Assembly (NCBI RefSeq): GCF_036075115.1
Contig: NZ_CP107958.1
Location: 3,968,001-4,032,000, forward strand
Source of the DNA: Streptomyces sp. NBC_00377
Lineage (GTDB): Bacteria; Actinomycetota; Actinomycetes; Streptomycetales; Streptomycetaceae
Length of the DNA stretch: 64,000 nucleotides
Direction of reading: 5' to 3'
The notes under the pieces are model-generated. The model did not search any database. It was not told where the DNA came from and saw only the letters and a list, made by a program, of their open reading frames with translations. Below are positions 41,435 through 50,915 of the stretch, piece after piece. Made by a program: the position numbers and the translations under genes. Position 1 is the first letter of the stretch. Every line of letters starts with the position of its first letter.

Positions 41435-42256
41435 ATGAGCTCTTCCCGCGACGACGGCAGCAGCGCCTCTTTCGAGATCGACACCACGAAGCCCCATCCG
41501 GCCCGGATGTACGACTACTTCCTGGGCGGGAAGGACAACTACGAAGTCGATCAGGAGGCCGCCGAGAAGTTCATCAAAGCGGCTCCCGAGGTGCGGGTCG
41601 GCGTGCGGGCCAACCGGAGCTTCATGCACCGCGCCGTCCGGCACGTCGTCGCCGAAGGCGGTGTCCGCCAGATCCTCGACATCGGCACCGGTCTGCCGAC
41701 CGAGCCCAACGTGCACCAGATCGCGCGGGCCATCGCCCCCGGGACCCGGATCGCGTACGTCGACAACGACCCGATCGTCAGCACCCACTCGATGGCCCTC
41801 ATCGGCGACGACGACACGGACACCTCCGTCGTCCTGGCCGACCTGCGCGACCCACGGGCGATCCTCGACCACCCCGACGTCCGCAGGATCATCGACTTCG
41901 ACCAGCCTGTGGCCCTGCTGCTGGTGGCCGTCCTGCACTTCGTCACCGAGCCGGAGGACCCGGCCGGGATGGTCGCCACCCTCCGCGACGCGCTGCCCAC
42001 CGGCTCCTACCTGATCCTCTCCCACGCGACGGGCGACATCCACGAGGACGGACGCAAGGACGCGGCCGCCGTCTACAAGAGCGCCACCGCCAGCATGAAC
42101 CCCCGCCGCCACGCCGAAGTCCTTGAATTCTTCGGCGACTTCACCCTCCTCGACCCGGGGCTGGTCCTGGTCCCGGACTGGCGTCCCGACGAGCCCGCAC
42201 GGCCCGGCACCCCGCCGATCGGCATCTACGGCGGGGTGGCCCGCAAGGACGGCTGA
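41435..42256 (+). CDS. SAM-dependent methyltransferase (PF04672/DUF574 type)
   Basis: 273 residues from the ATG at 41435. The start SSASFEIDTTKPHPARMYDYFLGGKDNYE-like block is the signature of the actinobacterial DUF574 methyltransferases: HPARMYDY and LGGKDNYEVD. SAM motif I is ILDIGTGLPTEPNVH and the acidic end of strand 2 is AYVDNDPIV. The substrate is unknown. Streptomyces genomes carry many copies. It is divergent from the LamG gene with no clear functional tie to it. Confidence 0.88.
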   Translation: MSSSRDDGSSASFEIDTTKPHPARMYDYFLGGKDNYEVDQEAAEKFIKAAPEVRVGVRANRSFMHRAVRHVVAEGGVRQILDIGTGLPTEPNVHQIARAIAPGTRIAYVDNDPIVSTHSMALIGDDDTDTSVVLADLRDPRAILDHPDVRRIIDFDQPVALLLVAVLHFVTEPEDPAGMVATLRDALPTGSYLILSHATGDIHEDGRKDAAAVYKSATASMNPRRHAEVLEFFGDFTLLDPGLVLVPDWRPDEPARPGTPPIGIYGGVARKDG

Positions 42257-42340
42257 CCGGCGCAACGACCGACCGGGGGGAGGGCCCGCAGGAGGGCCGG
42301 AGGAACGGCCGACCGGTGCAGCGGAGCAGGACGGAACCGG

Positions 42341-42368
42341 TGAGGGCCCCCGGGCGCCGGGGCCCTCA
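42341..42368. terminator. Bidirectional hairpin between methyltransferase and PaaX gene
   Basis: TGAGGGCCCC (42341-42350) pairs with GGGGCCCTCA (42359-42368), a 10-bp stem with an 8-nt loop that can pair further. It lies between convergent genes, 85 bp after the methyltransferase stop and 18 bp before the PaaX stop. Confidence 0.75.
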
Positions 42369-42385
42369 GATCCGGCCCGCGGCGG

Positions 42386-43273
42386 TCACCTCAGGGGTGC
42401 CGTCTCCAGGACCTCGTGGGCCAGGCGGCCGGCGGGTTCGGCGGTCTGTTCCGCCACGCGGCGGAAGGTGTCCTGGGCCGGGCCGGCCGGCCAGTCCGGG
42501 GGGAGGTGGCGGGCGGGGAGCCGGGGATCCGCGCGGATCGTCCAGAGCCATTCGGTGACCAGGCGCAGGCGGGTGCCGATCGGGTCCTCCCCCGGGCCGG
42601 CGTTCAGGTGGGCGGTCCAGCGCTTGTCGAAGGAGACATAGCGGGCGGCGACGCCCTCCAGGTCCCACGTGTCGCGGATCATGAGGCCGATGTCGGTGGC
42701 CTCGTCGGCCGAGGCGTGGAAGATCTTGACGTGGGCCGTCAGCCCGAGTTCGGCGACGACCGGGGCGACGTCGACCTTGCCCGGCGCGATCCACAGTCCG
42801 CTGTAGAGCGCGCCGAACCCGGACCAGGCGAGCCGTGAGCGCAGGTCGTGGCGCTCACGCTGGCGGGACTCGGGGAGCGAGAAGCCGAGGAGCGTCCAGT
42901 CGCCGTCCCAGTCGTCGTTGACCGCGCCCTCGCGCCAGATGCGGGTACGGCCGTCCCGCAGGACGCGGGTCGCCTGCCCGGTCAGGCCGAAGTACATCCT
43001 GCGTCCCTCCCGCTGCCGCCGCAGCAGGCCCCGGCTGACCATGCGGGTCAGCGTGGAGCGCACGGCCTGTTCGCCGACGCCGACCCGGCCGAGCACGTCG
43101 ATGATGCTGCCCGAGTAGACGCACAGCTCGCCCTCTTCGAGGACGTGGTTGCCGAAGAAGGCGAGCATGAGCGACTGCGGACGCAGCTGCGGGGCGCCGC
43201 CGTCCGGGGTGTCCTGCGGCAGGTCGTCCTGCGGGTCGTACGGCACGGTGTCCGGGATGTCGTCGTCCTCCAC
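42386..43273 (-). CDS. PaaX-like transcriptional regulator
   Basis: 295 residues from the GTG at 43273 (VEDDDIPDTVPYD); no good RBS is seen and longer starts exist up to 43330. The family features are the PQSLMLAFFGNHVLEEG start, the winged HTH GVGEQAVRSTLTRMVSRG (GLLRR), the WTLLGFSLPESR middle and the C-terminal domain. PaaX controls phenylacetyl-CoA catabolism in other bacteria, but many Streptomyces homologues are not near paa genes, as here. The MHS transporter upstream on the same strand (149 bp away) is a possible target. Confidence 0.85.
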   Translation of the reverse strand: MEDDDIPDTVPYDPQDDLPQDTPDGGAPQLRPQSLMLAFFGNHVLEEGELCVYSGSIIDVLGRVGVGEQAVRSTLTRMVSRGLLRRQREGRRMYFGLTGQATRVLRDGRTRIWREGAVNDDWDGDWTLLGFSLPESRQRERHDLRSRLAWSGFGALYSGLWIAPGKVDVAPVVAELGLTAHVKIFHASADEATDIGLMIRDTWDLEGVAARYVSFDKRWTAHLNAGPGEDPIGTRLRLVTEWLWTIRADPRLPARHLPPDWPAGPAQDTFRRVAEQTAEPAGRLAHEVLETAPLR

Positions 43274-43421
43274 GGAGGAAAGGGTACGACCGCCCGTCGG
43301 CGGGTGCGGCGGGCGGTCGCAGGGGGTCATCGGGGCGAGTGGCCGCAGCGGCGGACGGGGTCGTACGGGTGCCGACCGGGAGCGGGCCGGTACGGGACGT
43401 GACGGGTCGGCGGGCCGGGCC

Positions 43422-44810
43422 TCATGCGGAGATCTCCTGCGTACGGGGGGAGCCGGACTCTTCGGCGGTGCCCGCGCCGCCGGCCAGGGACGCCCGACTG
43501 GTCTCGCGCACGAAGCAGACGGTCACGGCGGTGATCACGGCGCCGCCGCAGAGCAGCAGGGACACGGGCGTACTGCTGTCGCTGCCCGCCACCAGGCTGC
43601 CGGCGATCATCGGGGAGAAGCCGGCGCCGATGAGGGTGGCGCCCTGGTAGCCGAGGGAGGCGCCGGTGTAGCGGACCCGGGTGCCGAACATCTCGGTGAG
43701 CAGGGCGCCCAGCGGGCCGTACATCATGGACTGGGCGACGCCGTGGCCGAGGACGACGGCGAGGATCAGCAGTCCCGGCGACTTCGAGTCGACCAGCGCC
43801 ATGACGGGGAAGGCGAGGGCGGCCGAGGCGAGGGCTCCGGTGAGGACGACCGGGCGGCGGCCGACCCGGTCGGAGAGCGCGGAGGCGCAGGGCAGTACGA
43901 CCAGCGCGACGGAGGCGGACACCGTGAGCGCGGTGAGTACCTGTGGGCGGGCGTAGCCGATGCCGGTGGCGTACGCGATCAGATAGCTGGTGAGCAGCGA
44001 CTGGGCGGTGAAGGCTCCGATGCCGACGCAGCAGGCCAGCAGCACCGGACGCGGGCGCCGCAGCACCTCGACGATGGGCAGCCGGGACTCGGCGCGGTCT
44101 TTCTTCACCTCGGCGGCGAAGAGCGGGCTCTCGACGACCTTGAGGCGGACGAACAGTCCGACGCCGAGCAGCACCGCGCTCAGCAGGAACGGCACCCGCC
44201 AGCCCCAGGCCGCGAACTCGCCCTCGGGGAGTGCGACGACGAGTGTGACGACGGCGGTGGAGAGCAGGGAGCCGAGCGGGGCTCCCATCTGCGTGAAGCT
44301 GGACCACAGTCCGCGCCGCCGCTCGCCGGCGTGCTCGACGACCATCAGCGTGGCGCCGCCCCACTCACCGCCGATGGCGATGCCCTGGAGGACGCGCAGG
44401 GTGATCAGCAGCACCGGCGCCCACACGCCGATCGTGTCGTACGTGGGCAGCAGTCCGACGAGGAAGCTCGCGCCGCCCATCAGGCCCATGGTGAGCAACA
44501 GCATCGACTTGCGGCCGAGCCGGTCGCCGAAGTGCCCGAAGAGGATGCCGCCGAGGGGACGGGCGACATAACCGGCGGCGAAGGTGCCGAACGCGGCGAT
44601 GGTGCCGACGGCGGGGTCCGCGCCGGGGAAGAACAGCTCGCCGAAGACGAGGGCGGCGACGGTTCCGTAGACGAGGAAGTCGTAGAACTCCACGGCGGTG
44701 CCGAGCAGTCCGGAGGCGGCGACCACGCGCAGCTGCCGGGCCCGTTCGGCGGTCGTGGACGGTGACGGTGACGCGGGGGATGCGGGTGATGCGAGGGGGG
44801 ACGGGGGCAT
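43422..44810 (-). CDS. MHS-type MFS symporter
   Basis: 462 residues with AGGGAGA before the ATG at 44810. Twelve helices are visible. The MHS subfamily signs are FYDFLVYGTVAALVFGELFF, GHFGDRLGRKSMLLLTMGLMG and LRVLQGIAIGGEWGGA. These are proton symporters for small acids or zwitterions (shikimate, ketoglutarate, proline-betaine in other species). A candidate promoter lies just upstream. Its PaaX-like neighbour suggests import of an aromatic or carboxylic acid, which is inference. The tail is Ser/Gly-rich. Confidence 0.87.
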   Translation of the reverse strand: MPPSPLASPASPASPSPSTTAERARQLRVVAASGLLGTAVEFYDFLVYGTVAALVFGELFFPGADPAVGTIAAFGTFAAGYVARPLGGILFGHFGDRLGRKSMLLLTMGLMGGASFLVGLLPTYDTIGVWAPVLLITLRVLQGIAIGGEWGGATLMVVEHAGERRRGLWSSFTQMGAPLGSLLSTAVVTLVVALPEGEFAAWGWRVPFLLSAVLLGVGLFVRLKVVESPLFAAEVKKDRAESRLPIVEVLRRPRPVLLACCVGIGAFTAQSLLTSYLIAYATGIGYARPQVLTALTVSASVALVVLPCASALSDRVGRRPVVLTGALASAALAFPVMALVDSKSPGLLILAVVLGHGVAQSMMYGPLGALLTEMFGTRVRYTGASLGYQGATLIGAGFSPMIAGSLVAGSDSSTPVSLLLCGGAVITAVTVCFVRETSRASLAGGAGTAEESGSPRTQEISA

Positions 44811-44849
44811 CGCGGTCTCCCTTGAGCGGGGGAAGGGAAGGACACCGCG

Positions 44850-44878
44850 AAGTTAGGCCCTTGAATGACTGCCGTCAA
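44850..44878 (-). promoter_or_regulatory. Candidate promoter of the MHS transporter gene
   Basis: On the minus strand TTGACG (44878-44873) is followed after 17 nt by TAACTT (44855-44850). The predicted start would be near 44843, about 33 nt before the ATG at 44810. The TTGAC match to the sigma-70 consensus is good. Confidence 0.55.
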
Positions 44879-44909
44879 TAAACTGCACAACATTGAGGTA
44901 CGGCCCCGC

Positions 44910-47339
44910 TCAGGGCCAGGAACCGTCCGCCGGCCCCTCGATCTCCTGCTCCGCCCAGATCGTCTTGCCCTTGGCGCCCGGGCGGGTGCCCCAGCTGCGG
45001 GTCAGCTGGGCGACCAGGAGGAGACCGCGGCCGCCCTCGTCGTAGGTGCGGGCCCGGCGCATGTGGGGGGCCGTACCCCCGGCGTCGGAGACCTCGCAGA
45101 TCAGGGTCCGGTCGTGGATGAGGCGCAGCTGGACGGGCGGTTCGCCGTGCCGGATGGCATTGGTGACCAGCTCACTGACGATCAGCTCGGTGACGAAGGC
45201 AGCGTCGGTCAGGCCCCAGGCCTCCAGTCGGCCTACCGCCTTCTTGCGGGCCTCGGCGACCGCGGCGGGATCCGCTTCGACCTCCCAGGTAGCCACACGC
45301 GAGGCGTCGAGCGCCCGGGTACGGGCGACGAGGAGGGCGACGTCGTCGGCGGGCAGCCGGGGAAGCATCCGGGCGAGGACCGAGTCGCACACGGCGTCCA
45401 GGGAGGCCGGGGGCCCGGCCAGGGCGCGGCACAGGCGGGCGACGCCGTCGTCGATGTCGCTGTCCCGGGACGGCGAGCGGATCAGACCGTCGGTGTACAG
45501 GGCGAGCAGACTGCCTTCGGGCAGCTCCATCTCGAGCGACTCGAAGGGAAGGCCGCCCAGGCCCAAGGGAGGTCCCGCGGGCAGGTCGAGCAGTTCGACG
45601 GCGCCCTGCGGACTCACCACGGCCGGCTGCGGGTGCCCCGCCCTGGCCAGCGTGCAGCGCCGGGAGACCGGGTCGTACACGGCGTACAGGCAGGTCGCGC
45701 CGACGTCTCCGGCGGGCTCCCCCTCGCCGAGCGCGTCCGCCTCGGTGGCCAGCCGGCCCACCAGATCGTCGAGGTGGGTGAGCAGCTCGTCGGGGGGCAG
45801 GTCGATGTCGGCGAGGGTGCGCACGGCCGTCCGCAGCCGCCCCATGGCCGCCGAGGCGTGGATGCCGTGGCCCACGACGTCGCCGACGACCAGCGCGACC
45901 CTGGCCCCGGACAGCGGGATCACGTCGAACCAGTCGCCGCCCACCCCGGCACGCGCGTCGGCCGGGAGATAGCGGGTCGCGACCTCCACGGCGGACTGCT
46001 CGGGCAGACCCCGCGGCAGCAGGCTGCGCTGGAGCGTGACCGCCGTCGCCCGCTCGTGGGTGTAGCGCCAGGCGTTGTCGATACAGACCGCCGCCCTGGC
46101 CACCAGCTCCTCGGCCAGCACCAGATCGTCCGGCCCGAACGGCTCGGGATGCCGGTGCCGGACGAAGATGACGACGCCCAGGGTGCTGCCGCGCGCCGAC
46201 AGCGGCACGGCCAGCACGGAATGGAAGCCGAAGTCCCGGACACGGGACATGCGCACCGGATCCCGGACGATCCATTCGGCGATGGCGGCCCCCGTCATCC
46301 GGCGGTTCACCGCCCGTCCCGAACGGAGGCTCTCGGCCGCCGCGGAGCTCTGCGGGTACTCGTCCACGTCACCGAGGGCGAGGACCGCCTCCGGGACGCC
46401 CGGCAGCACGGACTGGTGGGCGACGCGCCGCAGCAGCAGGGACCGGCCGGCCCCCGACCCCTGCGGCTCCGGCTCCTCTCCCTCCTCGAACGACGTCAGC
46501 AGGTCGACGCAGAGGAAGTCGGCGAGGTCGGGAACGGCGACGTCCGCCAGCTCCTGCGCGGTCCGCGTCACGTCGAGCGTGCTGCCGATGCGGGTGCTGG
46601 CCTCGGCGATCAGCTGGAGACGCTTGCGGGCCCAGTACTGCTCGGTCATGTCGTGCCCGGTCGCGGCGACGCCCAGGACCCGGCCGTCCGGATCCTCCAC
46701 CCGGTAGAGGTGGAGCGACCAGGCGTGGTCCCGGGTCTCGCCGGGGGCCCGCGCGTGGTTCTCCACGTACTGCGGCTCACCGGTCTCCAGGGCCAGCCGC
46801 ATCCGCCGCTCGACCTCCCCCGACACCGACGTGGGCAGCACGTCCGTCATCCGCAGCCCGCGCAGCTCGTCCTCGCTCAGGCCCAGTGCGCGCTCCGCGG
46901 ACCCGCTGGAGCGGCGGTAGCGCAGATCCGTGTCGTACACCGAGGTCGCACAGGACGGGGACCGGAGCAGGCCCCACCGCACGAGTTCGTCGTCGTCGGG
47001 CTCCGGCAGCCCCCAGGCCACGGCGCTGACCAGGAGCCAGCCACGGGAGCCGTCGTCCGCCGTCCGGGGATGCGCGAGGACCCTGGCCTCCAGACGGTGG
47101 CCGTCCCGGTGCCGGAGGGCGAGCGTGCCGTGCCATCGGGGCAGCGCGGCGAGCGACGCGAGATCCGGTGAGGCCGGCTCCTCGGCGAGCAGCACCCTCG
47201 CCGGACGGCCGAAGATCTCCTGCGGGGCGTACCCGAGCAGGCGCTCCGCGCCCTCGTTCCAGCCGGTCACGGCGCCTCGTCCGTCGACGGCGACCCGCGC
47301 GGTCAGCGCCTCACCGACCTCGTCCGTTCCACCGCCCAT
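44910..47339 (-). CDS. PAS/GAF/SpoIIE phosphatase with HATPase domain
   Basis: 809 residues from an ATG at 47339 with AAGGGAGA 6 nt upstream; an ATG at 47369 also opens the frame but lacks an RBS. Order of domains: PAS (about 10-100), second PAS (about 120-230), GAF (about 240-430, with DFGFHSVLAVPLSARGS), PP2C/SpoIIE (about 450-670; GGDWFDVIPL, ALVVGDVVGHGIHASAAMG, YTDGLIRSPS), and a C-terminal HATPase_c of RsbW type (ELIVSELVTNAIRHG, GGRGLLLVA). Such proteins dephosphorylate anti-sigma-factor antagonists; the fused RsbW-like kinase could phosphorylate them. No partner gene lies alongside. Confidence 0.9.
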   Translation of the reverse strand: MGGGTDEVGEALTARVAVDGRGAVTGWNEGAERLLGYAPQEIFGRPARVLLAEEPASPDLASLAALPRWHGTLALRHRDGHRLEARVLAHPRTADDGSRGWLLVSAVAWGLPEPDDDELVRWGLLRSPSCATSVYDTDLRYRRSSGSAERALGLSEDELRGLRMTDVLPTSVSGEVERRMRLALETGEPQYVENHARAPGETRDHAWSLHLYRVEDPDGRVLGVAATGHDMTEQYWARKRLQLIAEASTRIGSTLDVTRTAQELADVAVPDLADFLCVDLLTSFEEGEEPEPQGSGAGRSLLLRRVAHQSVLPGVPEAVLALGDVDEYPQSSAAAESLRSGRAVNRRMTGAAIAEWIVRDPVRMSRVRDFGFHSVLAVPLSARGSTLGVVIFVRHRHPEPFGPDDLVLAEELVARAAVCIDNAWRYTHERATAVTLQRSLLPRGLPEQSAVEVATRYLPADARAGVGGDWFDVIPLSGARVALVVGDVVGHGIHASAAMGRLRTAVRTLADIDLPPDELLTHLDDLVGRLATEADALGEGEPAGDVGATCLYAVYDPVSRRCTLARAGHPQPAVVSPQGAVELLDLPAGPPLGLGGLPFESLEMELPEGSLLALYTDGLIRSPSRDSDIDDGVARLCRALAGPPASLDAVCDSVLARMLPRLPADDVALLVARTRALDASRVATWEVEADPAAVAEARKKAVGRLEAWGLTDAAFVTELIVSELVTNAIRHGEPPVQLRLIHDRTLICEVSDAGGTAPHMRRARTYDEGGRGLLLVAQLTRSWGTRPGAKGKTIWAEQEIEGPADGSWP

Positions 47340-47902
47340 CCAGCTCTCCCTTACTCCCGCATAAGGCATATTTCATACTAGAGAAGCCTTCAAACACGGC
47401 GCCCGCGACCCCGTCCCAGCCGCCCACCTCCGCGCGGGGCTCCCGCCGACGACCACACCCCGGCCCCGCCCGCCACCGCGCGACTCCTCCCACCACCCGG
47501 CCCCTCCCACCACCGCGCGCGCGCCGGGCGGTACGCGCGGGGCCCGGTGGCTCGTGCGGGCTCGATGGCTCGCGCTGAGCCCGGTGACCCACGCTGGGCC
47601 CGGCGGCTCACGCTGGGCTCGACGGCTCGCCCCCGGCGCGGAGACCCGTGCGGGCCCGATAGCTCGTGCGGGCCCGGGCGGCTCACGCTGGGCCCGGTGC
47701 CTCATGCGGGCCCGATAGCTCACGCTGGGCCCGGCGGCTGACGCTGGGCCCGATGGCTCGCCCGGCACGGGGACCCGTGCGGGTTCGGCGGCTCACGCTG
47801 GGCCCGGCCGCTCGCCCCGGCACGGGGACTGCGGACGCGGGGACCCGCCCCGGCGCGGTGGCTCGCTTCGGCCCGGGCGCCGGGGGACGCGCCGCGCGCT
47901 CG
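47340..47902. repeat. Degenerate GC-rich tandem repeat between two signal genes
   Basis: From about 47530 to 47880 a 17-20-nt unit recurs in degenerate form. CACGCTGGGCCCGG occurs exactly at 47590, 47684, 47721 and 47794, with variants (GTGCGGGCCCGA, ACGCTGGGCTCGA) between. On the minus strand it reads as a repeating RAQREPPGPA-like pattern, but codon use and lack of start give no reason to call a gene. The rest, 47340-47530, holds an AT-rich upstream region of the phosphatase gene. Confidence 0.7.
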
Positions 47903-49372
47903 TCAGCCGCGGTGGTCGAGGGTCTGTTCCTGCGGCCGGGCGCCCTCGGGGAGCTCGCCGCCCACCGTGAAGCCGAGCACCGAGCCGCCGCCCGCGCGGC
48001 GGAAGGCGAAGGGCGCCCCGCCGTGGGCCAGCGCCACCTCGCGCACGATCGACAGACCCAGGCCGGACCCCGGCAGGGAGCGCGCGTCGGCGGCCCGGTA
48101 GAAGCGGTCGAAGACCCGCGTCAGGTCGGTCTCGGCGATACCCGGCCCGCGGTCGAGAACCTCGACGCGGACGACGCCGGGCCGGGAGGGCCCCGTGACC
48201 GCGATCTCCACCGGCGCCCTTCCCTCGCGGTCGAACTTGGTCGCGTTCTCGACGAGGTTCGACACCGCCCGCTGGAGCATCCCCGGCCGCCCGTACAGGG
48301 TGGTCGTACCGCTCGCCCGGATCAGGACCTGCCGCCCGGTGCGACGCCTGGCCAGGCCCGCGACCTCCTCCGCGATGTCGGCGAGGTCCAGCTTGCGGGG
48401 CGGCTCGGCGTCGGACTGACCGGCTGCCAGGTCGACGAGTTCGTTGACCAGGTCGGTGAGTTCCCGCGCCTCCTGGGTCAGATCCGCCACCAGCTCGTCA
48501 CGCATGTCGGGGGGCAGCTCGTCGATGCGGCGCAGCAGCGAGATGTTCGTACGCAGCGACGTCAGCGGCGTGCGCAGTTCGTGCCCCGCGTCCTGGACGA
48601 GCCGCCGCTGGTCCTCCTCCGACTGGGCGAGCCGGCCGAGCATGCGGTCGAAGGCGCGGCCCAGCCGGCCCACCTCGTCGTGACCGGTGACCGGTACCTG
48701 GACGCCGAGCCGCCGTGTGCGGGCGACGTCCTCGGCGGCGGTGGTCAGGATCACCAGCCGGTGGGTGATGCGCCGGGCCAGCCACCAGCCGAACAGCCCC
48801 GCGGCCGTCACCACCGCGATCATCAGGATCAGCGTGCGCTGCTGGAGCGCCCGCAGCAGGTCCTCGGTGTCGCTGAACTCCTGCGCCACCTGTACCGCGC
48901 CCCGGCGGCCGCCCAGTGAGACGGTCGCGATGCGGTACACGTCGCTGCCGACGTCGACGTCCTTGTGCTCGGCGATCCTTCCGGCCGCCGTGGCCCCCGC
49001 GATCGTGCGGTCGGCGGGCACCACGGGCAGGCCGGGGCTGCCGCTGTCGACGACCGCGCCGTCCGGACCGAGCACCTGTACGTCCGTACGGGCCGGCCGC
49101 ACGATGTCGTGTCCGGGCGCGGACGAGGAGAAGTCCTCCGCCGCCATCCGGTGGTCGCGCACCTCGTCCCGCAGGTCCTGCACGACCTCGTCGAACACGG
49201 ATTCCTGGTCGACCCGGACCAGCCGGGCCGCCGCCGAGTAGGACAGGACGCCGACGAGCACGGTGACCGCGGCGGTCACGGCCGCGAACGACACCGCGAA
49301 AGTGGTCCGCAGCGACACCAGCTTCGGCCGCGGCCGGGACAGCAGCCGGCCCAGCGGACGCGGACGACTCAC
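47903..49372 (-). CDS. Sensor histidine kinase, MprB-like
   Basis: 489 residues. Transmembrane helices are near 22-46 and 181-199, with an extracytoplasmic sensor domain of about 130 residues between. HAMP follows (RITHRLVILTTAAEDVA). The phosphoacceptor is His264 in DAGHELRTPLTSLRTN, very like mycobacterial MprB. N, D/F and G boxes are NLVENATKF, DRGPGIAETDL and GSGLGLSIV. The gene starts 14 bp after the response regulator stop, so it is the second gene of the pair. It probably senses envelope stress; the signal is not evident. Confidence 0.92.
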   Translation of the reverse strand: MSRPRPLGRLLSRPRPKLVSLRTTFAVSFAAVTAAVTVLVGVLSYSAAARLVRVDQESVFDEVVQDLRDEVRDHRMAAEDFSSSAPGHDIVRPARTDVQVLGPDGAVVDSGSPGLPVVPADRTIAGATAAGRIAEHKDVDVGSDVYRIATVSLGGRRGAVQVAQEFSDTEDLLRALQQRTLILMIAVVTAAGLFGWWLARRITHRLVILTTAAEDVARTRRLGVQVPVTGHDEVGRLGRAFDRMLGRLAQSEEDQRRLVQDAGHELRTPLTSLRTNISLLRRIDELPPDMRDELVADLTQEARELTDLVNELVDLAAGQSDAEPPRKLDLADIAEEVAGLARRRTGRQVLIRASGTTTLYGRPGMLQRAVSNLVENATKFDREGRAPVEIAVTGPSRPGVVRVEVLDRGPGIAETDLTRVFDRFYRAADARSLPGSGLGLSIVREVALAHGGAPFAFRRAGGGSVLGFTVGGELPEGARPQEQTLDHRG

Positions 49373-49385
49373 CGGTTCTCGCCCC

Positions 49386-50111
49386 TCAGTCTTCCCGCAG
49401 CACGTAACCCACCCCGCGCACGGTGTGGATCAGCTGCGGGGCGCCGGGCTGGTCGAGCTTGCGGCGGAGGTAGCCGACGTAGACGGCGAGGTTCTTGGAG
49501 CCGGGACCGAAGTCGTAGCCCCAGATGCGGTCGTAGATCGTGGAGTGGTCCAGGACGATCCCGGCGTTGCGCGCCAGCAGTTCCAGCAGTTCGAACTCGG
49601 TCCGGGTCAGCTCCAGTTCCCGCCCGCCCCGCCACGCCCGCCGCGCCTGCGGGTCCATCCGCAGCCCGGCCGCCTCCACATGCCGCTCGGACGCCCGCTT
49701 CGGGACGTCGGGCAGCGGCGAGGCGGCCTCGGGGGCGGCGTCGGGGCTGGTCCGGCGCAGCAGGGCCCGCAGCCGGGCGAAGACCTCCTCGACGTCGAAC
49801 GGCTTCACGACGTAGTCGTCCGCGCCCGCGTCCAGACCGGCGATCCGGTCGGCGGTCTCCACCAGGGCGGTCAGCATCAGGATGGGCGTGCGGTCGCCCT
49901 CGGCGCGCAGCACCCGGCAGACCTGGAGTCCGTCGATCCCGGGCATCATCACGTCGAGGAGGAGCACGTCGGGCGGGTTCTTGTGGGCGTGCGCCAGCGC
50001 CTCGACCCCGTCGGCCACCGCGGTGACGCGGTAGCCCTCCAGGGCCAGGGCGCGTTCCAGGGCGTTGCGGATGGCACGGTCGTCTTCGGCGAGCAGCACG
50101 GTGGGAGGCAC
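49386..50111 (-). CDS. OmpR/PhoB-family response regulator (MprA-like)
   Basis: 241 residues from a GTG at 50111 (PPTVLLAEDDRAIRNALERAL); the open frame extends to 50255 but starts there lack an RBS. The receiver has the phospho-acceptor Asp53 in LLLDVMMPG and Lys in VVKPFDVEEV. The C-terminal winged helix has ELTRTEFELLELLARN and VGYLRRKL, then HTVRGVGYVLRE. A GGAGG lies rather far upstream, so the message may be leaderless. It is the first gene of the two-component pair. Confidence 0.92.
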   Translation of the reverse strand: MPPTVLLAEDDRAIRNALERALALEGYRVTAVADGVEALAHAHKNPPDVLLLDVMMPGIDGLQVCRVLRAEGDRTPILMLTALVETADRIAGLDAGADDYVVKPFDVEEVFARLRALLRRTSPDAAPEAASPLPDVPKRASERHVEAAGLRMDPQARRAWRGGRELELTRTEFELLELLARNAGIVLDHSTIYDRIWGYDFGPGSKNLAVYVGYLRRKLDQPGAPQLIHTVRGVGYVLRED

Positions 50112-50297
50112 CAGGCCAGTCTGCCAAGGCCTCCGGCGGTTGGGCCGGGGGGACGGTCGTACAGTCACCCTTCTTACTGGGCTCTCACCGTCCGGGTGGG
50201 CGTGTCCGGGGGCTGCCGCCCCCGGACCCCCGCTTCGGCCCGCCTCGTCCTGCATCGCCTGACGGGCCGGATTCCCGGCGCTCGGAGGATCGGTCCG

Positions 50298-50915
50298 TCA
50301 CCGGGCGGCCAGGGCCGCCAGCTGTTCGGCGAAGGGCACCACCGTGAACTCGTCCTTGTCGTCCTTGTCGTCCTTCGCCGGGCCGGTCGGGGACGACGGC
50401 GCGGACAGGCCCGTCATCAGCGACGCCAGCTCTGCCGCCGCCCGCTCGATCCGTTCGGGCAGGCCCTCCGCGCCCCAGTCCTCGGAGGCGGCGTAGACCG
50501 CGGTCGGGACGACGACCGCGCGGAGATAGGAGAACAGCGGCCGCAGGGCGTGTTCCAGCACCAGCGAGTGCCGTGCGGAGCCCCCCGTGGCGGCGATCAG
50601 CACCGGCTTGCCGGCCAGCGCGTCCGGGTCGAGCACGTCGAAGAACGACTTGAACAAGCCGCTGTACGACGCGGAGAACACCGGCGTGACGACGATCAGC
50701 CCGTCCGCCTCCGTCACCGCTTCCAGCGCGGCCGCCAGCTTCCGCCCGGGGAACCCGTTGGTGAAGTTGTGGGCGATCTCGACGGCGAGGTCCCGCAGCT
50801 CCACGACCTGCGCCTGCGCCGAGGTCCGCCCGGCGGTCGCGGCCGCCAGCCGGTCGGCCAGCAGCCGGGTCGACGACGGGACGCTCAGCCCCGCCGAGAC
50901 GACGACGAGCTTCAT
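50298..50915 (-). CDS. NADPH-dependent FMN reductase (CE1759 family)
   Basis: 205 residues starting MKLVVVSAGLSVPSSTRLLADRL. This is the flavodoxin-like nucleotide-binding start, followed by VTPVFSASYSGLFKSFFDV and IAATGGSARHSLVLEHALRP. The CE1759 family supplies reduced FMN to LLM monooxygenases. Its ATG overlaps the LLM gene stop as ATGA, confirming a joint role. An acidic DDKDDKDE insert lies near the C-terminus, encoded by a short repeat. Confidence 0.88.
   Translation of the reverse strand: MKLVVVSAGLSVPSSTRLLADRLAAATAGRTSAQAQVVELRDLAVEIAHNFTNGFPGRKLAAALEAVTEADGLIVVTPVFSASYSGLFKSFFDVLDPDALAGKPVLIAATGGSARHSLVLEHALRPLFSYLRAVVVPTAVYAASEDWGAEGLPERIERAAAELASLMTGLSAPSSPTGPAKDDKDDKDEFTVVPFAEQLAALAAR

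Noticed and set aside
30884..41438. Very long plus-strand open frames opposite the RHS and LamG genes (for example 33713-37534 and 37323-41438)
   Set aside because: They mirror the codon bias of the minus-strand genes, are rich in Gly, Val, Arg and Ala, and have no domains or ribosome-binding sites.
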